38,268 nucleotides of DNA from positions 1 to 38,268 of the forward strand of contig JAISQJ010000187.1 in NCBI GenBank assembly GCA_031274285.1. The letters run 5' to 3'. The position numbers were made by a program, and so were the translations under genes. Under the pieces are notes generated by a model. The model was given only the letters and a program-made list of their open reading frames with translations. It did no database searches and was not told the DNA's origin. Of the stretch, positions 28,708-36,447 are shown piece by piece. The stretch comes from Treponema sp. (lineage in GTDB: Bacteria; Spirochaetota; Spirochaetia; Treponematales; Breznakiellaceae). Each line of letters opens with the position of its first letter. The stretch's first letter is position 1.

Positions 28708-29156
28708 TCCCCTTCCCCCCGGTAGTCCAGTACCCGTCCGATTATCCGTAAAAGCCGTTCCCCGGAAACGGTCAGCGCCGGATCGTTCCTTCCCTGTATC
28801 AGGCGGCGGTAGACCATCTCCCGGTAGGCATAGCGCGGGCCGGGAAACAGCGCGTACAAAAAGCCGCTTTTCATAGCGAAGGCCCGCATGATCAAAAAGG
28901 ATAATTCCCCCAGCCTGATGATCCCCGCCGCCTCCGCGTTGCCAGGCAGATAGCCCCGCTCCGCCGCTTCCGTAAAGGCCGCGTCCGGGGTACTGTCCCC
29001 GCTTAAAAGACCCGCCGCCGGCATAACCACAAAGGCCGCCATTGCGTAGGTAACTTCGGACGCGTCCAGAAGCGCGTCCATCCGTTCCGCGGTCTGAGCC
29101 TTTAACGGACCAATGAGTGCGCAGAAAATGGCCGCTATAAAAACAAACTTCTTCAA
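28704..29156 (-). CDS. Exported treponemal protein of unknown function
   Basis: A 150-residue protein starting at TTG 29156 behind AAGGGGG (29162-29168). The signal peptide MKKFVFIAAIFCALIGPLKAQ is read with TTG as Met. The mature part has a pattern I associate with treponemal envelope proteins but cannot name: AERMDALLDASEVTYAMAAF, LGELSFLIMRAFAMKSGFLYALF, then AYREMVYRRLIQGRNDPALT and GERLLRIIGRVLDY. The frame is open far upstream through the leader and the AG tract, but that part is not signal-like and is treated as leader. It is the first gene of a pair with the barrel protein. An intrinsic terminator sits immediately before its ribosome binding site. Confidence 0.72.
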   Translation of the reverse strand: MKKFVFIAAIFCALIGPLKAQTAERMDALLDASEVTYAMAAFVVMPAAGLLSGDSTPDAAFTEAAERGYLPGNAEAAGIIRLGELSFLIMRAFAMKSGFLYALFPGPRYAYREMVYRRLIQGRNDPALTVSGERLLRIIGRVLDYRGEGE

Positions 29157-29175
29157 ACCATCCCCCTTGTCGTGC

Positions 29176-29215
29176 AAAACAAAAAGGCCCTCCGCGTTTT
29201 TTGACGCAAAGGGCC
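29176..29215 (-). terminator. Intrinsic terminator in the leader of the 28704-29156 gene
   Basis: Minus strand: GGCCCTTTGCG (29215-29205), loop TCAAAAAA, CGCGGAGGGCC (29196-29186), then TTTTTGTTTTG. All 11 pairs form only in minus-strand RNA, where two are G-U; on the plus strand they are mismatches. The T run ends about ten bases before the ribosome binding site, leaving no space for another promoter. This suggests attenuation or partial readthrough. Confidence 0.75.
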
Positions 29216-29316
29216 CCCTATTTTGATGCGGTCTATTTATGATTAAAATAGTCATCATTGAGAACATAAAAGCCCCGAAAAAAGTGCCGTAAGGAAGAAA
29301 AAATGGGCGGTGAGTA

Positions 29317-29362
<46 letters not shown>

Positions 29363-29452
29363 AAAGACCGTGCCAAACCACCCGGCAACCGGGGGACTAT
29401 TTCACGAGAAATTTGAGCATATTTCAATAAATAACACCACATTCTCGATATA

Positions 29453-29481
29453 AATATACCATACCTCAAAAAATCCTTCAA
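29453..29481 (-). promoter_or_regulatory. Cassette promoter, copy 1
   Basis: Minus strand: TTGAAG (plus 29476-29481), exactly 17 bp, TATATT (plus 29453-29458). Both hexamers and the spacer are identical in copy 2. Confidence 0.5.
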
Positions 29482-29789
29482 GCCCCCTCGTTGACCAGGG
29501 CCGGCGCGGTTACATCGGTACCGGGAGGCTGACGCAGGCCTGAAAGACCGTATCTGCCCCACTCGGTATCGGAAGGCCAGGGAACCGTTTGGGAACTTCC
29601 CGAATAATTACGTTCAGGGGCCGTACCCCCGGAGCCGCCGCTCCCGCCGCTGCGGAAAAGTCCCGAAATCCCATCGCTTACACCGTCACGGGCTCCTTCA
29701 CGGGCGCCGCTTCGCACGGAGCTGCACCCCGCCGCAAAAATCACCGTCGCGGCGCATAGTAGTACGACAACACTTGTTGCCTTTTTCAT
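29478..29789 (-). pseudogene. Lipoprotein gene truncated by the cassette
   Basis: The open frame encodes 103 residues. ATG 29789 follows AAGGAG. The signal ends FAAGC (Cys22), then a Gly/Ser/Arg-rich linker. The last recognisable part, PWPSDTEWGRYGLSGLRQPP then GTDVT, is homologous to residues of the next gene upstream (WPSSSRLSTYGLGGMGQPSG then ASDIT). That relative continues for about 80 residues, while this frame enters the cassette at 29505 and stops eight codons later. It is therefore a 3'-truncated paralogue that may still yield a short lipoprotein. Confidence 0.7.
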
Positions 29790-29836
29790 TGGTTTCTCCT
29801 TGTTTCCATTATTTTGATAAAAGCCCCTGCGTTTGA

Positions 29837-29884
29837 GCTTTTCCCAAAACGCGGCGCCCCGCTTAGGGGTTGGTTTTGGGAAAG
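29837..29884 (-). other. Long inverted repeat between two lipoprotein genes
   Basis: GCTTTTCCCAAAAC (29837-29850) pairs with GTTTTGGGAAAGC (29873-29885 region, one bulge), with an inner CCCC/GGGG stem. It lies in the 132-bp gap between the paralogous lipoprotein genes. No clean T run follows on the minus strand, so RNA processing or stability is as likely as termination. Confidence 0.5.
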
Positions 29885-29921
29885 CCCTTTTCTCGAGTTT
29901 TATCCTGAACAAATCCGGTTT

Positions 29922-30392
29922 TTAGCCGTCCACAGGATAACCGGCGACTATGTAACCGCTGCCTTCGCTGAATCCGAAGTATGCTGCGGCTTCACCTTTG
30001 GTATAGGAAAAATAGCTTGCTCCCCCATAAGAACCGCCCTCGGCGGCCCAGCCATTGCCGGAAAACCAATTCTGAACAGCCGTATCGGTGGCCGCGGTGC
30101 CGCTGAACCCAATATAGATCACCGGATATGAATACCCCGTATAATAAGTGTCATTATAGTCCACCCAGGTTATATCGGAGGCTCCGCTTGGCTGGCCCAT
30201 CCCGCCCAGACCGTAGGTTGATAAGCGTGACGACGAAGGCCAGCCGGTTCCCGAATCCCCGTAGGGATTTTCGTCAAAGGGATCATCATCAGGATTGCCG
30301 GGATTGTTTCCGGCGTCGCACCCGGCCATGGCAAACACCGCCAGGACTCCCAACAGCAGGGCTGATGCGGCAAGCGCTTTTTTCTGTAACAT
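29922..30392 (-). CDS. Small lipoprotein, intact paralogue
   Basis: A 156-residue lipoprotein. ATG 30392 follows AAGGAG by six to seven bases. The signal ends AMAGC (Cys25), then an Asp/Asn/Pro-rich linker (NNPGNPDDDPFDENPYGDSG). The globular part starts WPSSSRLSTYGLGGMGQPSG and is rich in Tyr and Gly (TYYTGYSYPVIYIGFSGTAA, GASYFSYTKGEAAAYFGFSE). I do not recognise the fold. It lies between a beta-barrel gene upstream (30407-30970, 14 bp away) and the truncated copy downstream, so barrel and lipoproteins probably share an mRNA. Confidence 0.8.
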   Translation of the reverse strand: MLQKKALAASALLLGVLAVFAMAGCDAGNNPGNPDDDPFDENPYGDSGTGWPSSSRLSTYGLGGMGQPSGASDITWVDYNDTYYTGYSYPVIYIGFSGTAATDTAVQNWFSGNGWAAEGGSYGGASYFSYTKGEAAAYFGFSEGSGYIVAGYPVDG

Positions 30393-30406
30393 ATAGACTC
30401 CTTCCC

Positions 30407-30970
30407 TTAAAATTTGAGGGCCAGGCCGGCTTTAACATACGAAAGCCCGTATCCCAGCTCGGCGAAAGCGCCTATGTTGTTGGTAAAGAAATACCGCGCC
30501 CCTGCCTGAAAGCCAAAATGAAATGCGCTGTAGTTCCCGTAATACCTGAGCCAGGAATCGTCCGTATTATTGTTTGAACCCCAGGTGCCCATTTCCCAGC
30601 CCAGGGTCAGCCCCGCATAGGTGTCCAGCTTGTTCACGCCAAAGTTGATGTGATAATTGGCCCGTCCGCCGAAAACAAATACGTTATACGACAGATAATC
30701 GTTTCCCCAATAGGTCCAGCGGGATTGGGTAAAACCGAACATTCCGCCGAATGAAAAGGGGAGACCTGCAAGGGCAAGCGGAATATCCACGGTTGCGGTA
30801 AGGGGCGGAATGGACATCTTCCCATACCGGGCGGAACCAAAACCGACGCCGGCGTTAACAAGCGCATGGCTTCCGCTGACCGCCGCAGGAAAACTGGTTA
30901 GATCCATTGCGGATACCGAAAGGGTTCCAAGAGCGGTCAGTACGATGAAAAAAGCAAGTAACTTCTTCAT
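30407..30970 (-). CDS. Small outer-membrane beta-barrel protein
   Basis: A 187-residue exported protein. The signal peptide MKKLLAFFIVLTALGTLSVSA precedes alternating strands with aromatic girdles (FGGMFGFTQSRWTYWGNDYL, YNVFVFGGRANYHINFGVN, FHFGFQAGARYFFTNNIGAF) and a C-terminal VKAGLALKF ending in Phe. Size fits an eight-strand OmpX/OmpW-like barrel. The start at 30970 is chosen over an upstream ATG because of the signal peptide and TGGAGG before it. Function is unknown; it may assemble with the lipoprotein encoded 14 bp downstream. Confidence 0.82.
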   Translation of the reverse strand: MKKLLAFFIVLTALGTLSVSAMDLTSFPAAVSGSHALVNAGVGFGSARYGKMSIPPLTATVDIPLALAGLPFSFGGMFGFTQSRWTYWGNDYLSYNVFVFGGRANYHINFGVNKLDTYAGLTLGWEMGTWGSNNNTDDSWLRYYGNYSAFHFGFQAGARYFFTNNIGAFAELGYGLSYVKAGLALKF

Positions 30971-30990
30971 AAAAACCTCCAAATATTTAT

Positions 30991-31009
30991 GCAGTTTCCA
31001 AGAAACTGC
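30991..31009. promoter_or_regulatory. Perfect dyad in front of the small barrel gene
   Basis: GCAGTTTC-CAA-GAAACTGC: eight-bp arms, three-base centre, ending 20 bases before the ATG at 30970. It could be an operator or a leader hairpin near the ribosome binding site. No T run follows. Confidence 0.45.
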
Positions 31010-31040
31010 TTTATCGCCCAAAAGGGATTACTCCCTGAAC

Positions 31041-31080
31041 AAAAAGAACGCGGCGGGGCCGCCTGCGGCAGCACCCGCCG
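31041..31080 (-). terminator. Strong terminator after the repeat lipoprotein
   Basis: Minus strand: CGGCGGG...CCCGCCG with an inner GCCGC/GCGGC stem, then CGTTCTTTTTG. It lies 18 bases after the stop at 31098 and separates the repeat lipoprotein from the barrel gene. Confidence 0.75.
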
Positions 31081-31097
31081 TCTTCTTGATTTTTTAA

Positions 31098-33296
31098 CTA
31101 GGGCCTGGTTGCCGTTGTGCTATAAGCGATAGCGTAGGTGCCGGGGCCGCGACCGGAGTAGGGTTCTACCTTGAGGTAGATGGTTCCCGATGATTTGGTA
31201 ACGGTAATGCCCGCGTTGGTCCAGCCGTTGTCTTTATTGGCATCGGCGGCGCTTCCCGATGAATCCAGGTAGCTGCTCACCACCACGTCCATGGTTCCCG
31301 AATTTTCGGCGCCATTATCCAACCACCACACATTGAAGCTGCTTCCTCCGGTTGCGTCTATCTTGTACCACTTCTCCCCGCCGGCGTGGAGATAACCGTC
31401 GGCCCATTGGGAAGCGCTCAGGGGTATGGCGGTTTCCCGTGTGGAGCCGTCGTTGGCCGCGCCTGTTCCCGAACCGTAGACCTTTACCATGTGGCCTGCG
31501 GGATCAACGTTTGTCGCGGTAACGGCAGCGTAGGCCCTGCCCGTGTATTTCACCGTAATTCCCGATACCGTCCAGACAGTGTTACCCGAAGACGCGGTAA
31601 AGGTCGCTCCGTCCAGGGAAGCAGCGTCGGCAAGGCTGAGGTAGGTGGCGTTAAGGGTGTTCACCGCCTGATCAAAAGTAAAAGTCAGCGCCGTGGTTGG
31701 CGAAGCAGCGCTGCCGTTGGCGGTAACGCTGTAAGCGGTTTTTTCGTTCACCGGCCCCGGCCTTGCCAGCACCGATGTAGCGACAAGGGAATAGGTTCCG
31801 GGGCCGCCGTTGCTGTGATAGGGTTCCACTTTGAAGTAGGCCGTGCCGGAATACTGGTAAACCCTCATTCCCGCCGAATTCCACCCGTGGTCTTTATTGG
31901 CGTCAGCGGCGGTAGCCGAGGTTCCCCGGAAGCCGCTCACCTTCACGTCCATGGTTCCCGAACTTTCGACGTTATTATCCTTCCACCATACGTTGTACTG
32001 GGTGTAGAACTCCGCGGCGTTGAATTGATACCATTTTTCCCCGCCGGCGTGGAGGTAGCCGTCGGCCCATTCGTTGTCGGTCAGGGGTATGGCGGTTTCC
32101 CGTGTGGAACCGTCGTTGGCCGCGTTCGTTCCCGAACCGTACACCTTTACCATGTGGCCCGCGGGATCAACGTTTGCCGCGGTAACGGCAGCGTAGGCCC
32201 TGCCCGTGTATTTCACCGTAATTCCCGATACCGTCCAAACAGTGTTACCCGAAGACGCGGTAAAGATCGCTCCGTCCAGAGAAGCCGCGTCGGCAAGGCT
32301 GAGGTAGGTAGCGTTAAGGGTAGGTACGGCCTGGTCAAAAGTAAAAGTCAGAGCCGTGGTTGGCGAAGCGGCGCTGCCGTCGGCGGTGACGCTGTAAGCG
32401 GTTTTTCCGTTCACCGGCCCCGGCCTTGCCAGCACCGATGTGGCGACAATGGAATAGGTTCCGGGGCCGCCGTTGCTGTGATAGGGTTCCACTTTGAAGT
32501 AGACCGTGCCGGAATACTGGTAAACCCTCATTCCCGCCGAAGCCCATCCGTTGTCTACATTGGCATCCGTGGCGGTAGTCGAGGTTCCCCGGAAGCTGCT
32601 CACCTTCACGTCCATGGTTCCCGAACTTTCGACGTTATTATCCTTCCACCATACGTTGTACTGGGTGTAGAACTCTGAGGCCGGAACTTCCAGTTTATAC
32701 CAGCACTCCTGCATCGCGGCGGTAAGCGACCCGTCGGCCCACACGCCGTCAATCAGGGGAAGGGCGGTCTCCCTTGTGCCGCCTCCGGGCGTCAGGTTGC
32801 CGCCGTCGGGAACCTCGAGTTCCGTGCCGGCCTCAGGGGGAATAGTTCCTTCGACCACCGCGCTCTCGTCAAGGGGAATAGTCCCGTTGATGATCGTCAT
32901 GGTGGTGCCGACGATGGTTATGTTTATTTGGTTACCGCTGATGCTAAGCTGGAGAGTCATCGAGGTTCCGGAACTATTCGTTGGGCCCACCGTGCCCGAA
33001 TAGGTTAGTTTCACGCTGTATTGCCCGTTGTTAAAGAGTTCAACGGTCAGCGCAAAACTGTCCCCGGTCTGCGCCGCGTAGAGGGCCGATCTGGCCCTGT
33101 CCTCGGTGATCGCCAGGCTATAGCGGTTCCCGGCAGAGTCGGTGCTGGTATAGGTGACGGTCTGGGGTTCTGGGCCGTCCCCGCCGGGCGGGCTTGTGGT
33201 GTCGCCCGTGTCCTTGTTTCCGCACCCTGCCAGTGTGAATATCGCCGCCATCAATAGAACGGCGAAACCCAAGAAAATGTTGTATCGCTTTTTCAT
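31098..33296 (-). CDS. Repeat-containing surface lipoprotein with PPC-like and Ig-like modules
   Basis: A 732-residue lipoprotein. The start at 33296 gives the signal MKKRYNIFLGFAVLLMAAIF ending TLAGC (Cys25). Residues 26-173 form a unique beta-rich region (YTSTDSAGNRYSLAITEDRA). From residue 174 come units of 224 and 221 residues and a half unit of 114. Each unit has a PPC-like jelly roll (WADGYLHAGGEKWYQF, YNVWWKDNN, MRVYQYSGTAYFKVEPYHS, GPGTYS) and an Ig-like module (TTALTFTFDQAV, NTVWTVSGITVKYTGRAYAA, GHMVKVYGSGT). The half unit is PPC-like only. Near-identity at DNA level implies recent duplication or ongoing recombination. An adhesion or surface role is inference. Its nearest good promoter is in cassette copy 2. 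Confidence 0.82.
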   Translation of the reverse strand: MKKRYNIFLGFAVLLMAAIFTLAGCGNKDTGDTTSPPGGDGPEPQTVTYTSTDSAGNRYSLAITEDRARSALYAAQTGDSFALTVELFNNGQYSVKLTYSGTVGPTNSSGTSMTLQLSISGNQINITIVGTTMTIINGTIPLDESAVVEGTIPPEAGTELEVPDGGNLTPGGGTRETALPLIDGVWADGSLTAAMQECWYKLEVPASEFYTQYNVWWKDNNVESSGTMDVKVSSFRGTSTTATDANVDNGWASAGMRVYQYSGTVYFKVEPYHSNGGPGTYSIVATSVLARPGPVNGKTAYSVTADGSAASPTTALTFTFDQAVPTLNATYLSLADAASLDGAIFTASSGNTVWTVSGITVKYTGRAYAAVTAANVDPAGHMVKVYGSGTNAANDGSTRETAIPLTDNEWADGYLHAGGEKWYQFNAAEFYTQYNVWWKDNNVESSGTMDVKVSGFRGTSATAADANKDHGWNSAGMRVYQYSGTAYFKVEPYHSNGGPGTYSLVATSVLARPGPVNEKTAYSVTANGSAASPTTALTFTFDQAVNTLNATYLSLADAASLDGATFTASSGNTVWTVSGITVKYTGRAYAAVTATNVDPAGHMVKVYGSGTGAANDGSTRETAIPLSASQWADGYLHAGGEKWYKIDATGGSSFNVWWLDNGAENSGTMDVVVSSYLDSSGSAADANKDNGWTNAGITVTKSSGTIYLKVEPYSGRGPGTYAIAYSTTATRP
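31443..32105 (-). repeat. Repeat unit B of the surface lipoprotein (663 bp)
   Basis: Second full unit, nearly identical over long runs to unit A at 32106-32777 (672 bp, nine bases longer near its start). A half unit C occupies 31098-31442. All differences seen keep the reading frame. Confidence 0.9.
32106..32777 (-). repeat. Repeat unit A of the surface lipoprotein (672 bp)
   Basis: First full unit in reading order. It differs from unit B mainly in the first 30 residues (WADGSLTAAMQECWYKLEVP in A versus WADGYLHAGGEKWYQFNA in B), where three extra codons sit. Confidence 0.9.
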
Positions 33297-33373
33297 TTTT
33301 TGCCCCTTGCGGTTTTTATGTCCCGCCGACAAATTTTTTATGTGTAACCGCTCTTTAGCGGGTAACACCTTTG

Positions 33374-33605
33374 TTACGGTATCAATGCCGATACCGGCGG
33401 CCCCCACGGGCCTTTCCTGCCTTCATCCTCAATTTGCACGGCGAAAAACGCCGTCTTTCCGCGGCTGTCAAATTCAAATTCGATGAGGTCTTTTTTCTGT
33501 TTTGTGTAAAAATATTTGCGTAAAGCTTCAGGGTTTACCGGCGGTGTTTTCCCAAAAGCGGGAAAAGATAAAAGCTGCCAAACCAAGGGCGTAAACAGAG
33601 TTTCT
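33374..33605 (-). pseudogene. C-terminal remnant of an exported treponemal protein
   Basis: The frame, entered from cassette copy 2, reads ALRKYFYTKQKKDLIEFEFD, then SRGKTAFFAVQIEDEGRKG and PWGPPVSALIP before a stop at 33374. The VQIE...KGPWGP.VSALIP ending is the kind of Fn3-like tail seen at the C terminus of larger bacterial proteins. There is no start or N-terminal domain, because the cassette begins at 33606. It reads as the leftover of a gene cut by the cassette. The wider stretch 33297-34045 contains only this remnant, the cassette and repeats. Confidence 0.55.
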
Positions 33606-33692
33606 GGTCTATATATGACTAAAATAGTCATCATTGAGAACATAAAAGCCCCGAAAAAAGTGCCGGAAGGAAGAAAAAATGGGCGGTGAGTA

Positions 33693-33736
<44 letters not shown>

Positions 33737-33826
33737 AAAGACCGTGCCAAACTACCCGGCAACCGGAGGACTATTTCACGAGAAATTTGAGCATATTTCA
33801 ATAAATAACACCACATTCTCGGTACA

Positions 33827-33855
33827 AATATACCATACCTCAAAAAATCCTTCAA
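33827..33855 (-). promoter_or_regulatory. Cassette promoter, copy 2
   Basis: Minus strand: TTGAAG (plus 33850-33855), 17 bp, TATATT (plus 33827-33832), identical to copy 1. Confidence 0.5.
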
Positions 33856-33907
33856 GCCCCCTCGTTGGCCAGGGCCGGCTAAAATAGGATTTATGCCCGA
33901 TATAACA

Positions 33908-33922
33908 CCCTCAGTCTGAGGG
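33908..33922. promoter_or_regulatory. Perfect 15-base dyad
   Basis: CCCTCAG-T-CTGAGGG, seven-bp arms about a single base, between cassette copy 2 and the cyclase gene. The single-base centre favours protein binding over a hairpin. Purpose unknown. Confidence 0.3.
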
Positions 33923-33938
33923 AAAGTAAAAACGAAAA

Positions 33939-34036
33939 AGGGAAGAAAAAGCCACGACGTTGCACAGAGTAACACGACGAAGGTTTTCAAACAAAAACCA
34001 TCGTGTTCCTTCGTGTCCTTTGTTGTTTTTCTTCTT
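33939..34036. repeat. Inverted pair of dispersed intergenic motifs, degraded
   Basis: gggaagaaaaagccacgacg at the left faces ttcgtgtcctttgttgtttt and cttcttccc at the right, giving a long imperfect inverted repeat. The core (cgtgtcctttgttgttttt) resembles copies 1 and 2 of the cctttgtg...ggttaaaa motif. It lies just after the cyclase stop on the minus strand. Confidence 0.4.
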
Positions 34037-34045
34037 CCCAAGAAG

Positions 34046-36445
34046 CTACTTTTCCGTGAGGTTGTCCACGCCGCTGTCCCAGGCATCGTCCGGCGGGGGC
34101 GCGGCGAGGTATTTTTCGCAACGGAGGGCGTAGAGTTTCGCCACCCTGTCGGCGTTGTTTTTCCGGCAGATGATATTGAACACATTTTGCGCCTCCAGGA
34201 AGCTCCGCGCCTCGTAGGCCTTGAAGCCCTTCTCCCACAGGGGGATCATCTCAAGCGCTTCCGGGCTGGCCGTCTCCCGCAGGTCCAGCAGCTCGTAGAG
34301 CCGGAGGGGCGTGTTCACCCCCACCACCCGGACCCGGCTCAGGGGGCGGATCAGAAATTCATCCCCTATGCGCTCCCGGGTGTACTCGCTTATCAGGATA
34401 CCGCCGGTATTGTACTGCTTGTTCACCCCTTCGAGCCGGGCGGCAAGGTTCACCGCATTACCCATAATCGTATAGTCCATCTTGTTGGAGGTGCCCATAT
34501 TGCCCACCACCATGTCCCCGCTGTTGATCCCCAGCCGGGTGTAGATGGGGTTGGCGTCCTCCAGGCTGGGGAGTATGCCCTTGCGGACCATGGCCTCCAT
34601 GACCGCATCGTTGATCAGCCCCTGGGCCAGGGCGTCCCGGTTGATCTCCGCCTCGGCCTTTTTCATGAGAATGGCGGAACGGCAGGCCAGGGCCGCGTGG
34701 TCCGGCGTGTAGAGCGGGGCGCCGAAGAAGGCGATGATAGCGTCCCCTTCGTACTTATCGATGGTTCCGTGATTCTCCAGAACGATGTTACTCATGCGGG
34801 TAAGATAGAAGTTGAGCAGCTCCACGAGCTTTTCCGGGTCGCCCAGGGCCTCAGAAATGGTAGAAAAACTGCGTATGTCCGTGAAGATCGCCGTCATGTC
34901 GCGTTTTTCGCCCCCCAGCTTCAACTGGGAAGGATCGGCGATGATCTGCTCAATGACCGCCGGGGAGAGGTACTGGCTAAAGGCGGATTTGATGAAACGC
35001 CGCTGGCTGCCCTCGGTGGCGTAACTGTAGAGGGTCGCCGAAAGCAGGGCCAGGATCAGGGCCGCCAGGGGTCCCACCACGGGGACCCAGTAGCCCAGGG
35101 CAAAGCCGCCTATCCCCGCCCCGGCCAGGAGGCCCAGAATCAGGATGCCGCCGCCCACGGAGGCCGGAATGGAGCCGGAGTAGAAGATCAGGAGGTTGAT
35201 CAGGAGCACCGCGGCAAAGATCAGCACATAGGCCGTCCAGGGGGGAGCCTCCCGGATAAAATCACCCTTGAGCAGGTTGTCCAGCATGGTGATGTGCACC
35301 CCCATGCCCGGATAGACCGAAGATACCGGGGTACTGCAAATATCGAAGAGCCCCGGCGCGTAGTAGCCGAAGAACACATACTTGCCCTCAAAATCCTCAG
35401 GCGGATAGATGGGCGCTTCGCCCCGGCCATAGAGTTCAGCGCTTCTGAGTATGTCCCCGGCGCGCAGGGGAATGTAGGTGTACTGATCGATGTCGCCCCG
35501 GAAACGGAGGAGGCTCGCCCCGTCCCTGTCCACAGGGATCAGATGATCGCCCCAGCGTATGCTCCGGCCGTCTTCCTCGTAGCTTAGCTCCGCTCCGGCG
35601 CCTGAAGCCAGGAGGGAGGCGGCGGAGAGGCCCGGCACGGCGCGGCCGTCGAAGAGGGTAAAGAGCCGGGCCCGCCGTATTATGCCGTCCGAATCCGGGC
35701 GGCCCGTCACATTGCCCAGCACCGCGGCGGAATCCCTGAGCCCGTCAATGGGAAACTGGGCCCCTATCTGCCGGCCTTCTTCCCCATCGTCCAGATCGTA
35801 GCGGGGGAGGAGGGGGCCGAAGCCCTGGGGGTTAAAGAGGGGTTTTTCCAGACCTTCGGGCCAGGAAAAGGTCTTTCCCGATTGGGAACTGAAGAAAACC
35901 GTCTGGATCACCCGGCCAAAATTCTCCGAGGCGCGGATGAAGGAAGCGTCGTCTTCCCGGCTGGAAAGTTCCCGCAGGGCCTGGGTCATGTCGCGGAAAA
36001 GGCCGCCCGCGGAGCGCATGGAGCGGTCCTCCGCCGCCAGAGCCCGGGCGCTTTCCAGACTGGCCACGGCCCGGTCCAGGATCTCGTCCTGCCGGGCGTT
36101 CCGGTAGACCGAAGGTTCGGAAAAGATCACGTCGAAGGCCACGGAGCGGGCCTTGCCCAGGTTCATGTAGTCGATGAATTCCGCGTAGGCCTTTCGCGGC
36201 CAGGGCCAGCCCCAGCCCCGCTCCCGGTTGGCCCAGTCTATGCTCTCCTGATCGAGGAGGACCACCATGATGTCGTCGGAGGGGCGGCGGGTCCCGGCGA
36301 GGAGCTTTACCCGGAAGTCGTAGGTCTTGAGTTCCAGAAATTCAAACCCCCCGGCAAGGTTAAGAAACCCCGTCCCGGCGGCGATGAACAGAGTCATCAG
36401 CGCCGCGGCCAGGGTCTTCCGGTACCCCTGCTTCTTCCGGGCCAT
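34046..36445 (-). CDS. CHASE2 sensor - class III adenylate/guanylate cyclase
   Basis: A 799-residue membrane signalling enzyme. After an N-terminal membrane span (LAAALMTLFIAAGTGFLNLA), residues 35-400 form an extracytoplasmic CHASE2 domain (LELKTYDFRVKLLAGTRRPS, IMVVLLDQESIDW, WPWPRKAYAEFIDYM, FDVIFSEPS, FEGKYVFFGYYAPGLFD). Three spans follow near 405-480 (YVLIFAAVLLINLLIFYS, GGILILGLLAGAGIGGFALGY, VVGPLAALILALLSATLY). The cyclase domain has MTAIFTDIRSFSTISE with the first metal Asp, KYEGDAIIAFFGAP with the second, RLGINSGDMVVGNMG, and the catalytic Asn/Arg in MGNAVNLAARLEGV. All catalytic residues appear present; ATP versus GTP choice is not settled. Its ATG lies two bases from the M48 stop. 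Confidence 0.93.
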   Translation of the reverse strand: MARKKQGYRKTLAAALMTLFIAAGTGFLNLAGGFEFLELKTYDFRVKLLAGTRRPSDDIMVVLLDQESIDWANRERGWGWPWPRKAYAEFIDYMNLGKARSVAFDVIFSEPSVYRNARQDEILDRAVASLESARALAAEDRSMRSAGGLFRDMTQALRELSSREDDASFIRASENFGRVIQTVFFSSQSGKTFSWPEGLEKPLFNPQGFGPLLPRYDLDDGEEGRQIGAQFPIDGLRDSAAVLGNVTGRPDSDGIIRRARLFTLFDGRAVPGLSAASLLASGAGAELSYEEDGRSIRWGDHLIPVDRDGASLLRFRGDIDQYTYIPLRAGDILRSAELYGRGEAPIYPPEDFEGKYVFFGYYAPGLFDICSTPVSSVYPGMGVHITMLDNLLKGDFIREAPPWTAYVLIFAAVLLINLLIFYSGSIPASVGGGILILGLLAGAGIGGFALGYWVPVVGPLAALILALLSATLYSYATEGSQRRFIKSAFSQYLSPAVIEQIIADPSQLKLGGEKRDMTAIFTDIRSFSTISEALGDPEKLVELLNFYLTRMSNIVLENHGTIDKYEGDAIIAFFGAPLYTPDHAALACRSAILMKKAEAEINRDALAQGLINDAVMEAMVRKGILPSLEDANPIYTRLGINSGDMVVGNMGTSNKMDYTIMGNAVNLAARLEGVNKQYNTGGILISEYTRERIGDEFLIRPLSRVRVVGVNTPLRLYELLDLRETASPEALEMIPLWEKGFKAYEARSFLEAQNVFNIICRKNNADRVAKLYALRCEKYLAAPPPDDAWDSGVDNLTEK

Positions 36446-36447
36446 GT

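Noticed and set aside
31098-32777. Possible CRISPR-like or satellite array because of strong periodic similarity
   Set aside because: The period is 663-672 bp and the sequence is one open frame encoding PPC-like and Ig-like units.
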